Source of the DNA: DATAWZ01 sp036266975
GTDB lineage: Bacteria; Actinomycetota; Thermoleophilia; Solirubrobacterales; Solirubrobacteraceae
NCBI GenBank assembly: GCA_036266975.1
Contig: DATAWZ010000039.1
Span: forward strand, 1-51,507
DNA: 51,507 nucleotides
Direction: 5' to 3'
Position numbers and translations under genes: made by a program. The stretch's first letter is position 1, and each line of letters begins with the position of its first letter. The notes beneath the pieces are model-generated. The model did not search any database. It worked only from the letters and a program-made list of their open reading frames with translations, and was not told the DNA's origin. Of the stretch, positions 14,734 through 21,753 are shown piece by piece.

Positions 14734-14754
14734 AGGATAGGCCGACGCTACCCT
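14734..14754. promoter_or_regulatory. Divergent promoter region between glycosyltransferase and Wzm permease
   Basis: TATCCT on the minus strand (14739-14734) is 11 bases from the ATG at 14722. TACCCT on the plus strand (14749-14754) is 25 bases before the GTG at 14780. The two -10-like boxes lie back to back in a 57-base gap. Neither has a convincing -35 hexamer. The arrangement would couple expression of the permease and the glycosyltransferase operon. Confidence 0.4.
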
Positions 14755-14779
14755 GTGCCGCCATGACCAGGGAGCACGC

Positions 14780-15652
14780 GTGAGCACGACGACGGAGCGG
14801 GGCGGGCGGTACATCCGCGGTCCCGGCGCGCTCAACGACGACCCGCGGCGCTTCTGGCAGCTGACGTTCACGATCGCCAAGAACGAGTTCCGATTGCGCT
14901 TCTTCGGCTCGGCGCTCGGCTACGCCTGGCAGCTGATGCGGCCGCTGCTGCTCTTCGGCGTGCTGTACATCGTGTTCACCAAGATCATCAAGGTGGGCGA
15001 GCAGGTGCCCCACTTTCCCGCGGTCCTGCTCGGCGACGTGGTCCTGATGACCTTCTTCGGAGAGTCGACGATGGGCTCGGTGCGCTCGGTGGTCGACCGC
15101 GAGGCGCTCGTGCGCAAGATCCAGTTCCCGCGCCTGGCCATCCCGCTGTCGATCGTGCTCACCTCGATGTTCAACCTCGGAATGAACCTCGTCGTCGTGG
15201 CCATCTTCGCGCTCGCGCAGGGCGTGCGCCCGCACGTCGGCCTCCTGGTGGCTCCACTCGTGCTCATCCTGCTCATCTCCCTCGCGGCGGGTTTCGCCAT
15301 GCTGCTCTCGTCGCTGTTCGTGCGCTTTCGCGACCTTCAGCCGATCTGGGAGGTCGTCAACCAGATCCTCTTCTACGCCTGTCCGGTGATCTACCCGATC
15401 CAGCGGCTGACCGAGAAGCACCGGATCCTGGGCCTGCCCGAGCACACGTTCATGCACATCTACATGTGCAACCCGCTCGCGGTGGTGCTCGTGCAGTTCT
15501 GCCACTCGGTGATGGGCGCCGGGCCGAGCGCCGCGTCGGCGGCGGGCGGCTGGGCCTGGATGGCGATCCCGCTCAGCCTCACCGTCGTCATTCTGGCGCT
15601 CGGCTTCACCGTCTTCCACTTCTCGGCCCGTCACATCGCCGAGGACATCTGA
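14780..15652 (+). CDS. wzm: Polysaccharide ABC exporter permease (Wzm/ABC-2 type)
   Basis: The 290-residue membrane protein has about six hydrophobic helices after a cytoplasmic N-terminus that contains the amphipathic segment ending RFFGSALGYAWQLMRPLLL, typical of Wzm/TagG permeases. Other family features are the VVDREALVRKIQFPRLAIP loop and the FRDLQPIWEVVNQILFY segment. Paired with a Wzt-like ATPase it forms the channel that moves an undecaprenyl-linked glycan to the outer face of the membrane. AGGGAG (14769-14774) supports the GTG start. It is the only plus-strand gene in this part of the locus, and its stop lies 4 bases from the convergent stop of the next glycosyltransferase, with no terminator between. 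Confidence 0.93.
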   Translation: MSTTTERGGRYIRGPGALNDDPRRFWQLTFTIAKNEFRLRFFGSALGYAWQLMRPLLLFGVLYIVFTKIIKVGEQVPHFPAVLLGDVVLMTFFGESTMGSVRSVVDREALVRKIQFPRLAIPLSIVLTSMFNLGMNLVVVAIFALAQGVRPHVGLLVAPLVLILLISLAAGFAMLLSSLFVRFRDLQPIWEVVNQILFYACPVIYPIQRLTEKHRILGLPEHTFMHIYMCNPLAVVLVQFCHSVMGAGPSAASAAGGWAWMAIPLSLTVVILALGFTVFHFSARHIAEDI

Positions 15653-15656
15653 GGGC

Positions 15657-17693
15657 TCAGCGGGCTTCGCGGCGCAGCTCGGGCGCCGCGACCGACTCCA
15701 GGTCCACGCGCCGCGGCGCCGCGGCCTGGCGCAGGAAGGCCTCGAGCCGATCGATCCGGCCAGGCCAGGCGTACTCGGCCGCGGTGCGGATCCCCTCCGC
15801 GCCCAGCCGCTCGCGCAGCGCCCGGTCCGCGAGCAGCGAGGCGATCGCGGCCGCCACCGCCGCGTCGGTCGCGTCGGGCATCAGGCAGTTCTCGCCGTCG
15901 CGGCAGAAGTCGCGGTTGCCGTGCGCGTCGGTGCACACCACCGCCGCCCCGGTGGCCATCGCCTCCAGCGGCGGCAGGCAGAAGCCCTCGTGCGCCGAGG
16001 TCTGCACGAACGCCGTGCAGTGGCCCATCAGCTCGGACACCTGCTCGTCGCTCGGGCGCTCGACGTGGCGCGTGCCCTGCTCGCCGGCCAGCGCCGCCTC
16101 GCTTCCAAACATCACCAACTCCGGACGCGGCTCGGGCAGGCGTCGCCACGCGGCCCTGGTCAGGGCGAAGTTCTTCAGCGGGTGAGAGCGGCCGACCGCG
16201 AGCAGCTGCGCGGCCGCGCGCTCGCCGGCGCGGGGCGCGAAGGTCTGCAGGTCGATGCCGGGCGCGATCAGCTCGGCCTCCAGGCCCAGCTCGCGCAGTC
16301 GCTCCTGGTTCCAGCCCGAGGTCGTCAGGTAGCGGAACTCGTTGCGGTAGCTGTCGAGCACCTCGTTGCGGCGGCGCTCGTCGTCGGGGTAGTAGCTGGT
16401 TTCGATGTCCTGCACGAAGTAGACGGGGATGCCGTGGCGCACGCTCGCGCGCCAGACCGGCTGCGCCGTCTGCCACCAGGTGGCGACCTTGATCGCCTCC
16501 AGCGGCTCGAGCGCCTGCTCGAGCGCGGCGAAGCTCTCGAACGTGCGCACCGGCGCGCGCAGGTCGAACCAGTCCGGCGGCGGATCGAGCGTGTAGAGCG
16601 CCACCTCGTGGCCGCGATCGAGCAGCCCGTTGAGGTGTTCGAAGATGACGCGGTGCCCGCCGCCGACCCCGGTGTCGCGGGTGACGTACACCACGTGCAG
16701 CCTCCCGTCCGGCGCGCGCACCTCGCGCTCGTCCAGCCACGCGCCCCAGCGCTCCCAGAAGTGGCACTGGGAGGCGCGCTCGCGCTCGCCCAGGTCGCTG
16801 CCCCGCGTGGTCGACTCGAGGTGCACCAGGCACGCGGCGGGCACGTAGCGCACGCGCCAGCCCGCCTGCCACGCGCGCAGGCCGTAGTCGATGTCCTCGT
16901 AGGCCATCGCGTAGCCCTCGTCGAGGAGTCCGATCTGCTCGATCAGCTCGCGGCGCAGGTACATGCACGCGCCGGTGACCGCGAGGACGTCGCCGGCGAT
17001 CCCGGCCGGCCCGTGGGCGGCCGCCTTGAAGCGGTACCGGTGGTCGAACCACTCGGGCGCGCCGAGGTTGCGATGCGATCCGCCCGACTGGATGCGCCCG
17101 TCGGGGTAGAGCAGCCGCGCGGCGGCGATCCCCACCCGCTCGTCCTCGCACACCGCTTGCTGCAGGGCGGCGAGCCAGCCCGGCTGGGCGAGCATGTCCG
17201 AGTTGAGCAGGACGACGTCGTGCTCGCCGCCGGCGGCGCGCAGGCCGCGGTTGACGTTCGCGGCGAAGCCGACGTTCGCCTCGCCGGCGAGCACCTCGAT
17301 CCCGGAGATCGCGCGCAGCGCGCGGACGTGCTCGGGCCCGCTGGCGTCGTCGGCGACGACGATCCGCACGAGCGCGCGCGGCGTGGTGCGCCGGATCGAG
17401 CGCACGAGCGCGGCGACCTCGCCGGCGTCGCGGTAGCTGGGGATGACCACGACGACCGGCCGCCCGTGGCGGCGGTACCAGCGCTGCGCCTCGCGCCGCT
17501 CGCGCGCGGCGCCGCGCGGGCCCATGAGCACGACGCCCAGTCGCGTGCGCCGCAGCGGAGTCGCCCGCAGCGGCAGCAGCAGCAGGCGCACCAGGACCGT
17601 CCTGGAGCCCAGATAGCGGTAGGTGAGCGCGACGCGCCGCGCGATACCCCTCGGGCTGTGCCGGGAGCGGCCGCGCAGCGGGTCGACGCTCAC
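15657..17693 (-). CDS. Bifunctional glycosyltransferase: active-looking GT2 fused to GT4
   Basis: The protein has 678 residues. A membrane-proximal basic region (1-75) precedes a GT2 domain with VVVIPSYRDA (81-90), ADD (114-116), the metal-binding NSD (164-166) and the acceptor-base region YAMAYEDIDYGLRAW (261-275). Residues about 330-660 are a GT4 domain: DTGVGGGHRVIFEHLN, FVQDIETSYYP, LLAVGRSHPLKN and TSAHEGFCLPPLEAMATG. Each protein could add two sugars in succession. The GTG start overlaps the stop of the next gene upstream by 4 bases. That gene (17690-19564) has the same layout and a near-matching GT4 half, so the two arose by tandem duplication. Confidence 0.88.
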   Translation of the reverse strand: MSVDPLRGRSRHSPRGIARRVALTYRYLGSRTVLVRLLLLPLRATPLRRTRLGVVLMGPRGAARERREAQRWYRRHGRPVVVVIPSYRDAGEVAALVRSIRRTTPRALVRIVVADDASGPEHVRALRAISGIEVLAGEANVGFAANVNRGLRAAGGEHDVVLLNSDMLAQPGWLAALQQAVCEDERVGIAAARLLYPDGRIQSGGSHRNLGAPEWFDHRYRFKAAAHGPAGIAGDVLAVTGACMYLRRELIEQIGLLDEGYAMAYEDIDYGLRAWQAGWRVRYVPAACLVHLESTTRGSDLGERERASQCHFWERWGAWLDEREVRAPDGRLHVVYVTRDTGVGGGHRVIFEHLNGLLDRGHEVALYTLDPPPDWFDLRAPVRTFESFAALEQALEPLEAIKVATWWQTAQPVWRASVRHGIPVYFVQDIETSYYPDDERRRNEVLDSYRNEFRYLTTSGWNQERLRELGLEAELIAPGIDLQTFAPRAGERAAAQLLAVGRSHPLKNFALTRAAWRRLPEPRPELVMFGSEAALAGEQGTRHVERPSDEQVSELMGHCTAFVQTSAHEGFCLPPLEAMATGAAVVCTDAHGNRDFCRDGENCLMPDATDAAVAAAIASLLADRALRERLGAEGIRTAAEYAWPGRIDRLEAFLRQAAAPRRVDLESVAAPELRREAR

Positions 17694-19564
17694 GGCGCGA
17701 GCTCCTGCAGGAAGGCCTCCAGCGCGTCGACCCGGCGCGGCCAGGCGTAGCCGGCGGCCGTCTCGCGCCCGGCCCGGCCGAGCCGCGCGCGCAGCTGCTC
17801 GTCGGCGAGCACGCGGGTGAGCGCGTCGGCCACCGCCTGCTCGTTCGCGCTCGGCATCAGGCAGTTCTCCCCGTCGCGGCAGAAGTCGTGGTTGCCGTGC
17901 GCGTCGGTGCACACGACGGCCGCGCCGGTGGCCATCGCCTCCAGCGGCGGCAGGCAGAAGCCCTCGTGCACCGAGGTCTGCACGAACGCGGTGCACGAGG
18001 CCATCAGCTCGGCCACCTGCTCGTCGGTCGGCTTGGTCACGTAGCGCATGCCGGGCTCGTCGGCGAGCGTGGGCTCGATCCCGAACATCACGAGCTCCGG
18101 GCGCGGCTCGGGCAACCGCCGCCACGCCGCCTTGGTCAGCGCGAGGTTCTTCAGCGGCTGCGAGCGGCCGACGGCGAGCAGCTCGGCCCGCGCGCGGGCG
18201 GTGTCCGGCCGCGGCGAGAAGACGCTCGCGTCGATTCCCGGGGCGACGATCGTCGCCGTGCGGCCGAGCGCCGCGAGTTGCTGCTGGTTCCAGCTCGAGG
18301 TGGTCAGGAAGGAGAACTCCGGGCGATAGCTCTCGAGCACCGCGTCGCGCACGAGCCCGTGGTCCGGGTAGTAGCTGGTCTCGATGTCCTGCACGAAGTA
18401 CACCGGCACGCCGCGGATCACGCTCGCGCACCAGACGGGGATCGCGGTGTTCCACCACGTCGCGACCTTGATCGCGTCGAGCGGGGCGAGCGCGGCGATC
18501 AGCTCGTCGTAGTGCTCGAACAGCCGCAGGGGCACCTTCAGCTCGAACCAGTCGGGCGGCCCGTAGAGCGCGAACAGCTGCACGTCGTGCCCGCGCTCGT
18601 GCAGCGCGTTGGCGTGCTCGAAGACGACGCGGTGCCCGCCCCCGACGCCCGTGTCCTCGGTGACGTAGACGACGCGCAGGCGCCCCTGCTCGGTGCGCGC
18701 CGCGCGCGGCGCGTCCCACGCGGCGGGGACCGCGTGCTCGCTCGCCGCGCCACTCCAGCGCAGGGAGACCTCGGTGTAGTAGATGACCCGCAGGCCGGCG
18801 CTCCAGCACGCGTGGCCGAGCGCGCCGGCGGCGCCGGGCAGCGTGCCGGCCCGCCGGCGCAGCTCGCGGGTGAGGAACAGGCACTCGTCCCCGCCGGCGA
18901 GCACGGCCGCGCTCACGTTCTCCGGGCCGTCCTGCGCCTCGGCGCCGACGTAACGGTTGCGCAGGCGCGCCGCCTCGCGCTGGAGCCCGGCGGCGAACAG
19001 GCGCCCGTCGGGGGCAAGCAGGCGCGGCACGAGCATGCCGATCGTCTCGGAGCCGGCCGCGCTGCGGCCGAGCATGGCCAGCCAATCCGGCGCGAGCTCG
19101 AGCCCCGGACGGGCGATGACCACGTCGCGGTCCTCCTCGACCGCCGCCAGCCCGGCGGCGATCAGCTCGGCCCGGCCCTGGGCCTGCGGCGCCGCGAGCA
19201 CGCGCATGCCCGCTGCGAGCTCGCCCAGCGCGTCGCCGGCGCCGACCAGCAGCACCTCGGCGCTCCGTCGCGGCACGGTGGCCTTCAGCGAGGCGAGCAG
19301 CCGGCGCAGCGGCGCCGGCTCGCGGGCCTCCTCGGCGGTGACGGGCACGACGATCACCACCGTCGCGGGGTGGTGGCGCTGCCAGCGGCGGGCCAGCCGG
19401 CGCTGGCGGCGCAGCCAGTGGCGGGCCGCCTGCCGGCGCACCTGCTCGGCCGTCGGCGTGACGCGCTCGCGCAGCGGGGTCAGGCGCAGCGGCGCGGTGA
19501 GCACGCGCACGAGCAGCACGCGCGCGCCCAGGTAGCGCGCGGTGTGGAACATGCGCCGGATCAT
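17690..19564 (-). CDS. Glycosyltransferase: degenerate GT2-like domain fused to GT4
   Basis: The protein has 624 residues and matches its downstream neighbour domain for domain. The GT4 half (about 295-610) is intact, with DTGVGGGHRVVFEHAN, FVQDIETSYYPD, LLAVGRSQPLKN and TSVHEGFCLPPLEAMATG. In the N-terminal half the GT2 catalytic motifs are gone: VADDASG of the neighbour is LVGAGDALG here (107-115), NSD is replaced by ARP (151-153), and the DEGYAMAYEDID acceptor-base segment is replaced by GAAGALGHACW. That half is therefore likely non-catalytic. The ATG start at 19564 overlaps the upstream stop (ATGA). A longer open frame to 19798 lies inside the upstream gene and is not used. Confidence 0.85.
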   Translation of the reverse strand: MIRRMFHTARYLGARVLLVRVLTAPLRLTPLRERVTPTAEQVRRQAARHWLRRQRRLARRWQRHHPATVVIVVPVTAEEAREPAPLRRLLASLKATVPRRSAEVLLVGAGDALGELAAGMRVLAAPQAQGRAELIAAGLAAVEEDRDVVIARPGLELAPDWLAMLGRSAAGSETIGMLVPRLLAPDGRLFAAGLQREAARLRNRYVGAEAQDGPENVSAAVLAGGDECLFLTRELRRRAGTLPGAAGALGHACWSAGLRVIYYTEVSLRWSGAASEHAVPAAWDAPRAARTEQGRLRVVYVTEDTGVGGGHRVVFEHANALHERGHDVQLFALYGPPDWFELKVPLRLFEHYDELIAALAPLDAIKVATWWNTAIPVWCASVIRGVPVYFVQDIETSYYPDHGLVRDAVLESYRPEFSFLTTSSWNQQQLAALGRTATIVAPGIDASVFSPRPDTARARAELLAVGRSQPLKNLALTKAAWRRLPEPRPELVMFGIEPTLADEPGMRYVTKPTDEQVAELMASCTAFVQTSVHEGFCLPPLEAMATGAAVVCTDAHGNHDFCRDGENCLMPSANEQAVADALTRVLADEQLRARLGRAGRETAAGYAWPRRVDALEAFLQELAP

Positions 19565-20508
19565 GCGCGGCGCTCCAGCGAGAGCGCGCGCCGGGCGCGG
19601 GCGGGCAGCCGATCGGCGCGCGAGCCGAGCAGTGCGCCCGCCGTGCGCAGGCCGTGGCGGGCGGCGACCGTGGCCAGGGTGGCCGGGCCGGCCCCGAGCT
19701 CGCGCCGCGCGGCGCCGAGCTCCCCGCGCAGATTGCGCACGAGCGCGCGCGGGCTCGCCGGCTCGCGCCAGCCGTAGACCTCGTGCAGCGCGCGCCACTC
19801 GTCAAAGCAACGGCGGACGTACTCGCTCGCCGTGTAGTCGTGCGAGTGCAGCACCGCGGCGTCGGGCACATAGACCTTGGCGTGGCCGGCGCGCAGCATG
19901 TCCAGCGCGAGCGCGTGATCCTCGGCGTAGGCGACCTCGCGGAACGGCACGCGCTCCCACGCCGCGCGGGAGACGCAGGCGTTGGCGTCGGTGAAGAACG
20001 TACGCCGGCCGAACAGCTCCGCCGGCGGGCGCGCGCGCTCCTCGTCGCTGAGCCGGTCGATCCGCGGAGCGCCGTCGGGCGCGAGCGAGGCAAACCAGCG
20101 CGTCAGCTCGGCGCGCACGAGCGGGCTCGCCGCCGGGCGCGGCCGGTAGGGGCCGTAGACGAGCGCCACATCGGGCGCGAGCGCGAACCCGCGCAGCAGC
20201 GCGGCGAGCCACCCGTCGCTGGCCGGCTCGGCGTCCTGGGTGAGCAGCGCCACGTGCTCGCCCCGCGCCTCGGCCATCAGCAGGTTGCGCGTGCGCCCGT
20301 GCCCGAACGAGGCCGGCGGGATCTCGATCACCCGCGCGCCCGCCGCGCCGGCGAGCGCCGCCGAGCCGTCGCTCGAGCCCGAATCGCACACGAGCAGCTC
20401 CACCTCGACCCCGGCGCCGGGGTCCTGCGCGGCGAGCGCCGAGAGCACGCCCGGCAACGTGGCCGCGCCGTCGCGGACGGGGATGGCAACGGTGACCAGC
20501 GCGGTCAA
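19561..20508 (-). CDS. GT2 family glycosyltransferase (rhamnosyltransferase-like)
   Basis: The 315-residue enzyme has a GT2 GT-A fold: VTVAIPVRDGAATLPGVL at the N-terminus, CDSGSSDGS near residues 43-51, SFGHGRTRNLLM followed by LLTQDAEP (about 91-97) as the metal-binding region, FFTDANACVSRAAW and then VAYAEDHALALDML with the ED acceptor-base motif. The FGHGxTRN...TQDA pattern is typical of bacterial rhamnosyltransferases of the RfbF/WbbL kind, but the sugar is not proven. The start is probably the TTG at 20508, because it precedes the first GT2 strand; no clear ribosome binding site helps. It heads the operon with the two tandem GT2-GT4 fusions. Confidence 0.83.
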   Translation of the reverse strand: MTALVTVAIPVRDGAATLPGVLSALAAQDPGAGVEVELLVCDSGSSDGSAALAGAAGARVIEIPPASFGHGRTRNLLMAEARGEHVALLTQDAEPASDGWLAALLRGFALAPDVALVYGPYRPRPAASPLVRAELTRWFASLAPDGAPRIDRLSDEERARPPAELFGRRTFFTDANACVSRAAWERVPFREVAYAEDHALALDMLRAGHAKVYVPDAAVLHSHDYTASEYVRRCFDEWRALHEVYGWREPASPRALVRNLRGELGAARRELGAGPATLATVAARHGLRTAGALLGSRADRLPARARRALSLERRA

Positions 20509-20583
20509 CGCTCGGGGGATCCGGGGAGCAAGAGCCAGAGGGTAGAGCGCGGCCTGCGTGCGTCCGAGCAAGCCACCGGTACG

Positions 20584-21744
20584 ATGTCCGCGGGGCCCGT
20601 GAACCGAGGAACGCGTGATCGAGCAGCACAGGGGTGGGCAGCGGCGTTCGCCGCCGTCATGGTCGCCCTGCTCCTGCTGCCCGCGGGCGCGGGGGCCACG
20701 GTGGTCACCTTCGGCAGCAGCCTGAGCGCGACGCCGACCCTCGATACGGCCAACGGCGCGACGAGCGCCAACCCCGCCGGTACCGGCGAAGTCATCCCGC
20801 CCGACCCCCACGACGCCGCGGACACCTCGATCTGGAACACGACGCTGAGCGGCGGCGGCGCGGTCACCTCGCCGGTGAGCGGCACGGTCCTCACCGTCAA
20901 CGTCAAGGGCTGCGCGGTCCAGGACACCAGCTCGCCGACCCAGCTCTCCGACGGCTACCCGGTCGGCACGGTCCACGTGCAAACCCTCAAGCCGCTCGCC
21001 AACGGCGTCATGCAGGTCGACGAGAGCGGCCAGACGTTCACCTTCCCGTTCTGCGGCGGGAGCGTCACGACGAGCACGGTCGTGCCCATCGTCCCGACCG
21101 ACCACCTGTGCATCACGCAGGGCGAGAGCGTGGACTTCAACGACTCCGGCGGGTACGTGCCGCCCAGCACCCCGGGCGGCCCGGCCTTCTATCCCCAGGG
21201 CGTCCCCTTCGAGGTCATGGCCCCGGTCGCCGGCTCGGAGATGAACTCGTTCATCGGACCGGCCGGGCTCGGGGCGGTATATACCCCCGGCTCCTCGCCC
21301 ACGCCGACGAGCGGCTACGGGGTGGAGAGCGGCAAGGAGCTGCTGATGCAGGTCCAGGTCGGCACCGACGCGGACAACCAGGACGGCTGCCCGGGCGGCG
21401 GCAGCGCTGCGGCGCCGCCGTCCTCGACGCCCAAGCCGAAGACCGCGTCGCTGAAGCTCGCGACTCAGACCGACGGGGTCAACAAGCAGCGGCGCACGAC
21501 GATCGCCGCGTTCTGCTCCTCGGCGGCCTGCGCCGGCAGGCTCACGCTCACGGCCAAGCACAAGACGATCGGCAACGCCTCCTTCAGCATCCCCAGGAGC
21601 ACCACCGCGAAGGTCCCCGTCCGCATCACCAAGCCCGGGTTCAAGCTGATCCGCAAGGCGCACGGTCACGATCTGTCCGTGACGCTGACCATGGCGCTCA
21701 CCCACGGCAGCACCTTCACCAAATCGATTCACCTGAAGGGGTAG
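20584..21744 (+). CDS. Secreted beta-rich protein of unknown function
   Basis: The product has about 386 residues. A signal peptide spans roughly residues 18-38 (AAAFAAVMVALLLLPAGAGA). The mature protein is Thr/Ser/Gly-rich: a first domain with several cysteines (VKGCAVQD, FPFCGGS, DHLCITQG), a short Pro/Ser/Lys linker (PPSSTPKPK) and a C-terminal beta domain of about 110 residues with a CSSAAC pair. No enzyme motif is seen. It lies inside the glycosyltransferase cluster, divergent from the GT2 gene. A TACGAT -10-like box at 20580-20585 overlaps the ATG at 20584; if real, translation may begin at the in-frame GTG at 20599. The gene is convergent with the giant membrane protein, 9 bases apart. 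Confidence 0.75.
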   Translation: MSAGPVNRGTRDRAAQGWAAAFAAVMVALLLLPAGAGATVVTFGSSLSATPTLDTANGATSANPAGTGEVIPPDPHDAADTSIWNTTLSGGGAVTSPVSGTVLTVNVKGCAVQDTSSPTQLSDGYPVGTVHVQTLKPLANGVMQVDESGQTFTFPFCGGSVTTSTVVPIVPTDHLCITQGESVDFNDSGGYVPPSTPGGPAFYPQGVPFEVMAPVAGSEMNSFIGPAGLGAVYTPGSSPTPTSGYGVESGKELLMQVQVGTDADNQDGCPGGGSAAAPPSSTPKPKTASLKLATQTDGVNKQRRTTIAAFCSSAACAGRLTLTAKHKTIGNASFSIPRSTTAKVPVRITKPGFKLIRKAHGHDLSVTLTMALTHGSTFTKSIHLKG

Positions 21745-21753
21745 CGGCCCGCG

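Noticed and set aside
17694..20093. Upstream continuation of the 678-residue glycosyltransferase frame to a total of 1478 codons
   Set aside because: The extra part is an out-of-frame reading of the next two genes, with typical shadow composition; the GTG at 17693 overlapping the upstream stop is the sensible start.
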